Below, piece after piece: positions 1-6,704 of a stretch of DNA of 14,714 nucleotides. The DNA comes from Rhodospirillaceae bacterium (lineage in GTDB: Bacteria > Pseudomonadota > Alphaproteobacteria > MPNO01 > UBA2964). Below the pieces are notes generated by a model. The model was not told where the DNA came from. It saw only the letters and a program-made list of their open reading frames with translations, and searched no databases. A program made the position numbers and the translations under genes. Within the stretch, counting starts at the first letter, position 1; each line of letters begins with the position of its first letter. The stretch is from contig PATI01000041.1 in NCBI GenBank assembly GCA_002712335.1, positions 8,344 through 23,057 on the forward strand, in the 5' to 3' direction.

Positions 1-158
1 CAATCGATTTTGCATTGCTATAAAATTTTAATTGGTCTCAGCCTTTTCCGCGGAGAACGTTTGAATTAAATCCTTGTTTTTCATAAGTTTTATTTTTCTG
101 TTAAATTGAAACCTTAAAACAAAATAAGTTTCCTAATATCAGGCACAGGGTAAAAGCC

Positions 159-1364
159 ATGAACGTAGAAAATTTTAATGAATTTCCCGATTTACCCAGC
201 ACTCACGTTCTGGACAATCGGATTTACACCAACCAAGAAATTTTTGAACTTGAACAAAAGGATATTTTTCAAAGCAGCTGGTTGTTTGTCTGTCACGAGA
301 GTGAATTACCTAAACCCGGCTGCTTCAGAACCACACTCGCTGCCGGAAAACCTATAGTAATTGTCCGTGGAGATGATGGAAAAATCCGTTCATTTTATAA
401 TATTTGTCGGCACCGTTCTTCACCTGTCGTGCGAGCGGATACTGGCCGTGCAAAGGAGTTTCAATGTTTTTACCATCTTTGGACCTATAACCTGCAAGGC
501 AACTGCACAGGTGTAACTAAACCTGACGGCTATAAGTCCGTTAAACTTGATAAAAATAAACTTGGACTGATACCCATCCGAACTGATTTGATTGCCGGGC
601 TCGTTTTTGTTTGTTTAAACGGAGATACCAATTCTCTCTGTGACTACCTTGGAGATATAATAGAACCGATCATCGAGCCTCTGAATTCCGCAGAATTGGA
701 AGTGTTTCATTTTCACCGGGCGGACGTCCAAACTAATTGGAAACTCTGGCAGGATAACAACAGTGAACGCTACCACAGCATGCTGCATGTTATTAATCGT
801 AAAACACAACCCTGGGTAAAAGGAAAAAAGAGCCCGATGAAACTGAGGATCGGGATGAATGGGCACAGTGGCTACTGGTCTGATGGCGCAGCTGAAGTTG
901 ATTATGCAGCTGGCGGGTACTCCGGTGTTTCAGCCGGTATCTTACCAGGGTTGAAAGAAAACGAGATGCGGGTCATTAATCTTTTTCCGGATACAATGGT
1001 GAACATCCGTTCAAACGTGATACGGATAGATCGTATGGTACCTGTATCCGTTGGATTAACGAGGGTTGAATGGTGGGGACTTGGCCTGAAGACCGTTTCT
1101 GAAAAAACACGGATGGAAAGGCTTAAACACCATAACATGTTTTGGGGTCCAACCGGCAGAAACTTGGGAGAGGATGTTATCGCAGTAGAAGAGCAGTGGG
1201 CGGCAATGAACTCAGAAGTGGTTCGCTATAGTATTCTTGCCAGAGAAGAAGACTTGAACCCAACGGACGATGCCAACCTGCGAGCATATTACAAAGAATG
1301 GGGAAGAAGGATCGGCCGCCAGCCTCATGCACCGTTTGAAACCATAAACGGAGATAAATATTGA
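159..1364 (+). CDS. Rieske aromatic-ring-hydroxylating oxygenase, alpha (catalytic) subunit
   Basis: Large subunit of a Rieske non-haem iron oxygenase, which would activate O2 to hydroxylate an aromatic or related substrate in the cytoplasm. The N-terminal Rieske domain shows C83-x-H85 and C103-x2-H106, which ligate the [2Fe-2S] cluster. The catalytic domain has NWKLWQDN (193-200), followed by E203, Y205, H206 and H210. H206 and H210 are likely iron ligands, and D339 in the GPTG...GED segment is the probable third. E203 takes the place of the cluster-bridging Asp of naphthalene dioxygenase; Glu is also found here in some GbcA/CntA-type enzymes. Only three residues separate the two His, against four in naphthalene dioxygenase. 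At 401 residues the length is slightly short but complete for the family. Its stop overlaps the start of the beta-subunit gene. No reductase or ferredoxin lies in the window, so the electron donor must be encoded elsewhere. Substrate unknown. Confidence 0.93.
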   Translation: MNVENFNEFPDLPSTHVLDNRIYTNQEIFELEQKDIFQSSWLFVCHESELPKPGCFRTTLAAGKPIVIVRGDDGKIRSFYNICRHRSSPVVRADTGRAKEFQCFYHLWTYNLQGNCTGVTKPDGYKSVKLDKNKLGLIPIRTDLIAGLVFVCLNGDTNSLCDYLGDIIEPIIEPLNSAELEVFHFHRADVQTNWKLWQDNNSERYHSMLHVINRKTQPWVKGKKSPMKLRIGMNGHSGYWSDGAAEVDYAAGGYSGVSAGILPGLKENEMRVINLFPDTMVNIRSNVIRIDRMVPVSVGLTRVEWWGLGLKTVSEKTRMERLKHHNMFWGPTGRNLGEDVIAVEEQWAAMNSEVVRYSILAREEDLNPTDDANLRAYYKEWGRRIGRQPHAPFETINGDKY

Positions 1365-1855
1365 CGAGTAAAGAAATTCTAGAAGAAGAAATGATTGGTT
1401 CGATAATAGAGCAGGAATCTATTTTTAAGTTAATAAGACAAACCGCATCCTGGTTAGATGAAGAGAAACTCGATCTTTGGCTAAAGTCATTCAGTAATGA
1501 TAGTCACTATGAAATAAAAGCATCAAGTCCAGAGATTGGATCTGAAATGTCATGGTGGTACTCCGATAAAGCAGAGCTAGAAAAAATTATTGAGGAAATA
1601 CCTGATCATGTAAGGGATAATGCAAAACGTTTACATTTAGTTACACCTATATCAGCACAGATAAAAGAAACTTGCGCGTCAGTTGTAACCCATTTTTCTA
1701 TATTTAGAACAGCGACCGATGGAAGGAGTTCCCTTTATGTAACCGGTAGATATAAAGATGATGTTATAAAAGAAAATGGTCGCTGGTTTTTTCAAACCCG
1801 CACCGTCCTCTTGGATACCAGAATCATCGAGCCATTTACGCATCTACCTTTGTAA
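1361..1855 (+). CDS. Aromatic-ring-hydroxylating dioxygenase, beta (small) subunit
   Basis: Small, structural beta subunit that would assemble with the alpha subunit encoded just upstream. Its 164 residues match the size of the SnoaL/NTF2-like beta-subunit family. The typical pattern is visible: an N-terminal helix with a W-L-D-E...L-D-x-W segment, a Y-E-I-K strand, an R-L-H segment near residue 86, and a C-terminal half ending in strands (YVTGRYKD, GRWFFQTRTVLLDTR). The start is TTG at 1361, which shares TTGA with the alpha stop; GGAG at 1350-1353 lies 7 nt upstream. The alternative ATG at 1391 has no comparable ribosome site and would lose ten residues. The overlap implies translational coupling and a fixed alpha:beta ratio. 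The family assignment is strong; the substrate class cannot be read from this subunit. Confidence 0.87.
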   Translation: MTSKEILEEEMIGSIIEQESIFKLIRQTASWLDEEKLDLWLKSFSNDSHYEIKASSPEIGSEMSWWYSDKAELEKIIEEIPDHVRDNAKRLHLVTPISAQIKETCASVVTHFSIFRTATDGRSSLYVTGRYKDDVIKENGRWFFQTRTVLLDTRIIEPFTHLPL

Positions 1856-1898
1856 TAAGTACACAAGAAAATTTTTTAACCAGCAATTCCAATGTAAA

Positions 1899-3272
1899 TT
1901 AAAAACTATAACTTCGAGGCAACTTTAAAATTGCTCTTAAACCTCCTTTAGGAGATGAAGCCAATTCAATACTGCCGCCATAGAGAGTACATATTTGATT
2001 GACTATTGATAAACCAAAGCCCTGGCCTGGAACTGTTTCATCATACCGTTTACCTCGAGAGAGCATCGTATCTCTTATACCCTCTGGAATTCCAGGTCCA
2101 TCATCATCTATCGAAAGGATTAACATTGGGAGAGGACTTTTGACCGCTTCAATCAATTCCGCCTTAATCCATACATTTTTCTTCGAATATTTAGCGGCAT
2201 TTTCAAGAAGATTCCCCAGCATCTCTTCAAGATCACTTTGAGATCCTCTAAAATTAAGTTCACCTTCTACTTGGACATGGATAGAAGTTTTTTTATCAAA
2301 ATACTGTTTCTTTATAGCACTTGATAGTGAACGTATTACTGACAGTAAATTTGTAACTTCATTCGTTAAGGGATTTCGATAAATTTCCTTTTCTCTAAGG
2401 AGATAACTATTGATATGCCTTTCTACTTTTTCAATTTCTGCCTGAATGATTTCTTGGTTTTGGGGTGTAGGTTTTCTATTTTCATTTCCAATTACAGAAA
2501 TTGGGGTTTTTAAAGCGTGAGCTAAATTGCCTACCTCGCCGCGAGCCTTAAAAAGAACCTCCTCTGTGTGCCGAAGGTGTGCATTCAACTCATCTGTTAA
2601 CGGTTTAATCTCTGGAGGATAAGCCTCTTCAAAATGTTTTGTTGCCCCTTCTCTTATAGCTAAAAGAGAATTTTTCAATTTTCTAAGTGGCTGCAATCCA
2701 AACCTGACTTGAAAAAAAGTACCAAATAATAAAAATAAACCCATTAATCCAAAGGCGATTGCCACCCTGTTGTTTACTCTATCAATTGCATCGATCACAA
2801 ATTTGGGGTTAGCGCCAACCAAAAAATTATATTCTCTTCCTGATGCAGAATCCTTTACTTTTATTTGCATAACCTGTAAATCCGCGTCCGATGGCCCCGC
2901 ACCATATAAAAGGGTTGGTGACTCAGAATTGGGATATTTAGAAAAAGGAATTGTAAAGCCTTCCATCGATAACGACCGCCCCACAATAAGCTGATCTTTG
3001 GTTCTGATAATTTGCCAATACCAGCCAGATTTAACCTGGTTATATTTTCCATCTTCATAATATTTTTGAAACGACATAAGTTCTCCTTCCGGAGAAAACC
3101 GGGTGAATTCTACGAGTCTGTCTAGATCTCCTTTAATCTGTCTATCAAGAGTTTCAATAATCGGCGCCTGAAGATAATGAGCAACAAACAAGCCCCCTAG
3201 TATTAAAGGAAAAAGGATCCATAAAGTAGCGGAGCCCCACAAACGTTGAGCAATAGACAGAGGTTTATTCAT
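1899..3272 (-). CDS. Sensor histidine kinase, PhoQ/FeuQ-like
   Basis: Inner-membrane sensor kinase of 457 residues. Two membrane spans (about 14-32 and 170-190) flank a roughly 135-residue periplasmic sensor region. A HAMP-like linker follows (about 191-240), then the H box LAHALKTP with phospho-accepting H252. The ATPase domain has an N box (N354, N358), the G1 motif DDDGPGIP (389-396) and the G2 motif GQGFG (416-420). All catalytic motifs are intact, so the kinase should be active. The compact dimerisation domain with A-H-A-L-K-T-P and the layout resemble PhoQ and the rhizobial FeuQ; this is from recall of the family, not an alignment. Its ATG overlaps the TGA of the response regulator gene as ATGA, so the two are one operon. 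The signal sensed is unknown. PhoQ-family sensors respond to divalent cations, peptides or envelope state, and the neighbouring envelope genes suggest a similar stimulus. Confidence 0.92.
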   Translation of the reverse strand: MNKPLSIAQRLWGSATLWILFPLILGGLFVAHYLQAPIIETLDRQIKGDLDRLVEFTRFSPEGELMSFQKYYEDGKYNQVKSGWYWQIIRTKDQLIVGRSLSMEGFTIPFSKYPNSESPTLLYGAGPSDADLQVMQIKVKDSASGREYNFLVGANPKFVIDAIDRVNNRVAIAFGLMGLFLLFGTFFQVRFGLQPLRKLKNSLLAIREGATKHFEEAYPPEIKPLTDELNAHLRHTEEVLFKARGEVGNLAHALKTPISVIGNENRKPTPQNQEIIQAEIEKVERHINSYLLREKEIYRNPLTNEVTNLLSVIRSLSSAIKKQYFDKKTSIHVQVEGELNFRGSQSDLEEMLGNLLENAAKYSKKNVWIKAELIEAVKSPLPMLILSIDDDGPGIPEGIRDTMLSRGKRYDETVPGQGFGLSIVNQICTLYGGSIELASSPKGGLRAILKLPRSYSF

Positions 3273-3985
3273 TTAGAATCACTCGGTGATGGCTCCGCCG
3301 ATGGCAGCGATAGTCTGTAACCCCTTCCACGAATAGTATCTATATTTACACCGGGTAATTTTTTTCGTAAGCGGGCAATAAAAACATCAATGGTATTGGA
3401 ATCCTTTAGAGAATCCGGGTCATGCTGAAGATCATATATATGTTCGCTCAGTTCAGTTCTACTAAAGACCTCGTCTGGATTATGCATCATAAAAGCAAAT
3501 AACTTAAACTCATGGGCCGTTAAATCCACAAATTTACTATTTAAAGTTACGCGAGAACTTCGAGTATCGAGAATAACAGGACCACAGGTTATTTGTGCTG
3601 AAGAATGTCCGGAATGCCTACGTATAATTGCACGCAACCTCGCTAATATTTCTTCAATATGAAAAGGCTTAGTAACGTAATCATCTGCACCCTTGTCAAA
3701 AACCTCAACCTTCTCTGACCATTTATTCCGCGCGGTCAGAACGAGTACCGGAACGTTCTTCACAGGACTTTCAGCGTCCAAATCACGCCACGCCTCCAAA
3801 ACACTCACCCCATTAAGTTTAGGTAACCCCAAATCCAATATGATGGCATCATAGGTTTCTGTTTCACCAAGAAATTGACCTTCTTCTCCATCGAAAGCTT
3901 TATCGACTGAGTAATGATCATTTTCTAATGCCTCGACGAGCTGTTTATTTAACTCTAGGTCATCCTCGATGACGAGAACTCTCAT
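3269..3985 (-). CDS. OmpR-family response regulator, PhoP/FeuP-like
   Basis: DNA-binding response regulator of 238 residues. The receiver domain (1-120) has the acidic pair D8-D9, phospho-acceptor D51, switch residue T84 and conserved K106 in YVTKPF. A winged-helix DNA-binding domain follows (about 130-228) with the recognition helix around NTIDVFIARLRKKL and the wing hairpin IRGRGYRL. I chose the ATG at 3985 (MRVLVIEDD) because GGAGA at 3994-3998 lies 8 nt upstream and receivers normally begin this way. An in-frame ATG at 4000 would add five residues but lies upstream of the ribosome site. It is the cognate regulator of the overlapping kinase gene. The upstream region shared with the envelope operon holds an 11-bp-period direct repeat of the kind OmpR-family dimers bind, suggesting autoregulation and control of the divergent genes (inference). 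Confidence 0.92.
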   Translation of the reverse strand: MRVLVIEDDLELNKQLVEALENDHYSVDKAFDGEEGQFLGETETYDAIILDLGLPKLNGVSVLEAWRDLDAESPVKNVPVLVLTARNKWSEKVEVFDKGADDYVTKPFHIEEILARLRAIIRRHSGHSSAQITCGPVILDTRSSRVTLNSKFVDLTAHEFKLFAFMMHNPDEVFSRTELSEHIYDLQHDPDSLKDSNTIDVFIARLRKKLPGVNIDTIRGRGYRLSLPSAEPSPSDSK

Positions 3986-4039
3986 AAAGAAAGTCTCCAT
4001 TTTAAATTATTAAATTCCACATTCTTCGTGATTGATAAA

Positions 4040-4045
4040 ATTATA
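4040..4045 (-). promoter_or_regulatory. Candidate -10 box for the two-component operon
   Basis: Read on the minus strand this is an exact TATAAT, preceded directly by TG. It lies about 55 bases upstream of the regulator start at 3985. No good -35 hexamer is present 16-18 bases further upstream. A weak -35 would fit a promoter that needs an activator, and the repeats at 4076-4119 lie just upstream. AT-rich intergenic DNA gives such hexamers by chance, so confidence is limited. Confidence 0.4.
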
Positions 4046-4075
4046 CAGCTATTCAATTAAAGAAAAGACGTCCAA

Positions 4076-4099
4076 TAGGAACACTTCTGCATGTTCCTA
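4076..4099. promoter_or_regulatory. 8-bp perfect inverted repeat in the divergent intergenic region
   Basis: TAGGAACA (4076-4083) and TGTTCCTA (4092-4099) are exact reverse complements separated by 8 bases. Half-site centres are 16 bp apart, which could place a dimeric regulator on nearby faces of the helix. The site lies between the regulator gene and the envelope operon and directly abuts the ATGAATAT direct repeat. It could be an operator, or a hairpin in a leader transcript; a terminator is unlikely because no T-run follows. The repeat is directly visible, its role is inferred. Confidence 0.5.
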
Positions 4100-4100
4100 C

Positions 4101-4119
4101 ATGAATATTTGATGAATAT
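4101..4119 (+). promoter_or_regulatory. Tandem 8-bp direct repeat (11-bp period), candidate OmpR/PhoP-type binding site
   Basis: ATGAATAT occurs at 4101-4108 and again at 4112-4119, an 11-bp repeat period, or about one helical turn. OmpR/PhoP-family regulators bind head-to-tail to direct half-sites of this period; the enterobacterial PhoP box is a hexamer-N5-hexamer with the same spacing, though a different sequence. The site sits between the response regulator gene and the divergent envelope operon, about 115 bases upstream of each start. Autoregulation plus control of the envelope operon is the likely role (inference). Confidence 0.5.
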
Positions 4120-4133
4120 GTCATTCAAACTCC

Positions 4134-4143
4134 ATTCATGAAT
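4134..4143. promoter_or_regulatory. 10-bp palindrome ATTCATGAAT
   Basis: A perfect palindrome 15 bases downstream of the direct repeat. It contains the same ATGAAT core on both strands, so this control region has three ATGAAT copies on the plus strand (4101, 4112, 4138). It could be an additional half-site cluster for the same regulator. AT-rich decamers also arise by chance. Confidence 0.3.
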
Positions 4144-4231
4144 TCTTTTGTTAAATGCTCGGGCTTAATCCGGAGCCATTCTTGGCAATGCGCTTGGTTT
4201 TAAAAAGAAGGTAAATTGACGGAGAAAAATT

Positions 4232-5095
4232 ATGATTACTTTTCCAAGAACATTAATGAAGAAAAGCATAATCCTATACCTGGCTTTGGTCATCAGTATT
4301 TTTATATTTAACCTAAATGCAGTTAGCGCCCATCAACAAAAGGAAATCAATAAAACTAATTTTAACAGTTTAGCTCAAGAGTTAATGGATGGTTTAAATG
4401 ATGCGCTGCTTAATGACTTCTCCACACGATCAGGATATGGCCGCCCCGGTATTAAGATATCTTCATTTAAGGTTTCAAGATACGAAAATACAAAAGCGTT
4501 AGCCAATCTAGCAAACGAGTATAATGCACGCTTATTAGCGGCATTAATTAAAATATCAGATGGTCGTTTCAAATTTATAGCGGAGGTGGATAAATTCCGA
4601 ATTGAAAAATTAAAAGACCTTTGCACCGATTCCGATAGTTGCCCTAAAGATAAAGACTCCTCCTATTACGGACCGGAAGCCGATATCTTAATTACAGGAT
4701 CTCTTAGAATATTAGGTCATAAAGCATTCCTTACCTACCAGGCCACCGGAACTGAAAACGGTTTAATCTTGGCTGCGACATCGAGAACAAGAATACCGCT
4801 GCCCCACAGCTTTCATCACCGCATTAGGTCTCCTATTTTCCGCCTACCAAAAAATTATGGCAGTTCTTTGATTACAGAAGAGTTCAGCAGTTCCTGCACG
4901 CAAATTCGAAAGTTTCAGCGTTATTTAAAAAAATTGGGCTATCGACCGGGTCGCATTAACGGAAAAATCTCACTAGCTACTCGTGAGGCCATAAAGGCAT
5001 TCCAATGGCACCATAATATTCCCGAAACCGGCAACTATAGTTGCTCACTATTTTGGCAAGTAAAAGCTCAAATGCCTGAGGATAATCGGTGGTAA
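4232..5095 (+). CDS. Exported FlgO/LpoB-like protein with C-terminal peptidoglycan-binding domain
   Basis: First gene of the envelope operon, 287 residues. A signal peptide spans about 1-33, with likely cleavage after VSA. Residues 45-190 resemble FlgO/LpoB/CsgG-type periplasmic domains: a long helix, a strand (KISSFKVS), a helix, then EADILITGSLRI and a closing strand pair. Residues 222-278 form a PG_binding_1 domain (F-Q-R-Y-L-K-K-L-G-Y, then G-x-I-N-G-K, T-R-E-A-I, A-F-Q), which binds cell-wall peptidoglycan. Cys pairs C131/C137 and C222/C271 could form disulphides, the second bracketing the wall-binding domain. There is no lipobox, so it is probably periplasmic and held to the wall. The start is supported by GGAGA six bases upstream; MKK at codon 9 is an alternative. 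FlgO proper is a flagellar outer-membrane lipoprotein, but no flagellar genes are nearby, so a flagellar role is not implied. Confidence 0.72.
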   Translation: MITFPRTLMKKSIILYLALVISIFIFNLNAVSAHQQKEINKTNFNSLAQELMDGLNDALLNDFSTRSGYGRPGIKISSFKVSRYENTKALANLANEYNARLLAALIKISDGRFKFIAEVDKFRIEKLKDLCTDSDSCPKDKDSSYYGPEADILITGSLRILGHKAFLTYQATGTENGLILAATSRTRIPLPHSFHHRIRSPIFRLPKNYGSSLITEEFSSSCTQIRKFQRYLKKLGYRPGRINGKISLATREAIKAFQWHHNIPETGNYSCSLFWQVKAQMPEDNRW

Positions 5096-5096
5096 A

Positions 5097-5537
5097 ATGA
5101 CAGGCGGAACCCAAGAAAATGCAATGACTGAGATTGCCCTCGCAATGGCAATGGGGTTTTTTAGCATAATGGTCCTTACAATGATTTCGATGGGCGTACC
5201 CACAAAAACGACCGTGGAATCAAAAAAATATATTCCGATCTTTAAACTTTTACCGTCCGATACAGATCAAAATAAAACCTCTCAAACCAACAGGAATGAT
5301 GTCTTTATAATTTTTGATGGCAATTCATACCTGGACCACAGGCTAAAACCCATAGATCCAATAATTATAAACAAGGCAAACAGAATAATTCTCGCGCTCA
5401 CACCAGAATTATCACTGAAAGACGCCTTGTCAGCTCAGGCAAAACTTATGACGTCGAAAGTAATTCTAACAACTCTCAATGAGGGATGGAAACGAGCACT
5501 GGCAAATCATGGAAAGGAGTTAATTAATGAAAAATAA
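5097..5537 (+). CDS. ExbD/TolR-like single-span proton-channel partner (B subunit)
   Basis: A 146-residue protein with a short cytoplasmic N-terminus, one membrane span (about 11-33) and a periplasmic domain. Size and layout match ExbD (141) and TolR (142). The periplasmic part has their strand-helix-strand pattern: DVFIIFDG (68-75), RIILALTPELSLKDALSAQA (96-115), then a helix and KVILTTLNEGW (121-131). In ExbD and TolR a conserved Asp near the cytoplasmic end of the span carries the proton. Here the only acidic residue in that place is E12 (MTEIALAMAMG). If this is the channel partner, Glu replaces Asp. The gene starts one base after the upstream stop; a second in-frame ATG at 5124 would begin at MTEI. 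Its stop lies inside the next gene. The proposed partner is the channel-like protein at 8023-8541. The assignment rests on pattern and context, not on an alignment. Confidence 0.58.
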   Translation: MTGGTQENAMTEIALAMAMGFFSIMVLTMISMGVPTKTTVESKKYIPIFKLLPSDTDQNKTSQTNRNDVFIIFDGNSYLDHRLKPIDPIIINKANRIILALTPELSLKDALSAQAKLMTSKVILTTLNEGWKRALANHGKELINEK

Positions 5538-6084
5538 TTTGAATTTAAAATTTTTCACTTTTGAAATCACATTAACATTTCTTGTTATCCTACCTGTCCT
5601 CGTATTTTTTTCATTGAGTTCCAAGGCTAATGAACACCATAACCGTGCCTCCATTCAGAAAATGGTTGTTGAAGGGGCGGATAAGGTTGGCGTTTCACGG
5701 TCGTTGGCACTAGCCGTCGCTCATGCCGAATCAAATTTCGATCCTAAAGCCAAAAGTCACAAGGGAGCCCGCGGGGTTATGCAGATTATGCCGGCCACAT
5801 CAAAAGGAGAATATCTGATTCACCCTGATCGGCTCTGGAACCCAGAGTTAAATATAATAATCGGTCTTCATTATCTCCGACGATTATTGACCCGTTATCA
5901 AGGACGAGCTGACCTTGCGCTTTCTTTTTACAACGGCGGTTCAGCTGTTGACCGTAAAGGAAGGGGAAGACCCCGCGTAATACCTTATACCCGCCATTAT
6001 GTGATGAAAGTCACCCGATTACGGTTCAAGTACCAGCGTAGTCTTCGTACTGGACGTCTTAAATCCATTAACTTCAAACAATAA
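5527..6084 (+). CDS. Membrane-anchored or secreted lytic transglycosylase (SLT family)
   Basis: Peptidoglycan-cleaving enzyme of 185 residues that cuts the MurNAc-GlcNAc bond in the periplasm. A hydrophobic stretch (about 13-31) ending before KANEHH is a signal peptide or anchor. The SLT catalytic domain (about 45-165) is complete: AHAESNFDPKA with catalytic E68, GARGVMQIMPATS (80-92), NPELNIIIGLHYLRRLL (105-121), LSFYNGG (132-138) and a conserved Y154 near the end. The start overlaps the stop of the ExbD-like gene by 11 bases and has AAGGAG at 5514-5519, so the two are likely translationally coupled. Specialised transglycosylases of this size commonly accompany trans-envelope machines such as secretion systems and flagella, where they open the wall locally. 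That fits the surrounding genes (inference). Confidence 0.9.
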   Translation: MKNNLNLKFFTFEITLTFLVILPVLVFFSLSSKANEHHNRASIQKMVVEGADKVGVSRSLALAVAHAESNFDPKAKSHKGARGVMQIMPATSKGEYLIHPDRLWNPELNIIIGLHYLRRLLTRYQGRADLALSFYNGGSAVDRKGRGRPRVIPYTRHYVMKVTRLRFKYQRSLRTGRLKSINFKQ

Positions 6085-6106
6085 CTTCAATCAGGAGTAT
6101 TATTTA

Positions 6107-6682
6107 ATGTCTTTTGCAAAATCAAAAAATTTTTCAAATATAAAAATTTTTCAATTAACCCTCATCCTTTTAGCCCTACCAACTCTTGGTGCCTGCAGCC
6201 TTGAAGAGAAGAAGACCAACACGGTATCTGATTTCCATAAGCATCGTTCGGCAGAGATAGCCGCAATGAGGCAATTTAGAACCTGTGCCGATGAAGGCAA
6301 AACTCTCGACCAAAACGCAAGGACGTCTGGAGGTTCAGGAGCTTATCTTGCTAGCGCAAACGTTCTGAAACAATGCGAAGCTGAAATACATCCGAATCAT
6401 AATTCGATTGCGACTGAGGAAAGAATGCAGGCATACGCTTTAGCAATCCAAAACTATGTCAAGGGTCGTGATATTGCATCAGCCCGCTCAGCACTGAAAA
6501 AATTTAAAATAAAATTTTCAGGAAAAGATTTTTACTATCCGGATGGCACGTCATTCATTTTGACTATGGAAACTCTTCTAGGCATGCATGACGAAATGTC
6601 ATTCGGTCAATTTTCTTCTCTAAATATCAGTAAAACGCTGAAGAAAGAAATGAGACGCCTCCACTATTGGAAAAACAAGTAA
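6107..6682 (+). CDS. Lipoprotein of unknown function
   Basis: A 191-residue protein with a lipoprotein signal peptide: charged N-terminus, hydrophobic core (about 14-26) and lipobox LGAC with lipidated C30. Residue 31 is Ser, not Asp, so outer-membrane sorting is likely. The mature protein is mostly helical with no domain I recognise. Two further Cys (in FRTCADEG and KQCEAE) could pair. The middle (EERMQAYALAIQNYVKGRDIASARSALKKF) looks like a TPR-like helical pair. AGGAG lies 11-15 bases before the ATG. It is the fourth gene of the envelope operon, directly after the transglycosylase. A role as an outer-membrane anchor or adaptor of the proposed complex is inference from position only. Confidence 0.8.
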   Translation: MSFAKSKNFSNIKIFQLTLILLALPTLGACSLEEKKTNTVSDFHKHRSAEIAAMRQFRTCADEGKTLDQNARTSGGSGAYLASANVLKQCEAEIHPNHNSIATEERMQAYALAIQNYVKGRDIASARSALKKFKIKFSGKDFYYPDGTSFILTMETLLGMHDEMSFGQFSSLNISKTLKKEMRRLHYWKNK

Positions 6683-6704
6683 CAACCCAACGAGAGCTAG
6701 AACT

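Noticed and set aside
1..158. Promoter for the Rieske oxygenase pair
   Set aside because: Several TTGA- and TATA-like hexamers occur, but in such AT-rich DNA none stands out with proper spacing. Only a weak AGGG ribosome site before the ATG at 159 is visible.
1856..1898. Terminator between the convergent oxygenase and kinase genes
   Set aside because: The gap is AT-rich with short T and A runs but I see no stable inverted repeat.
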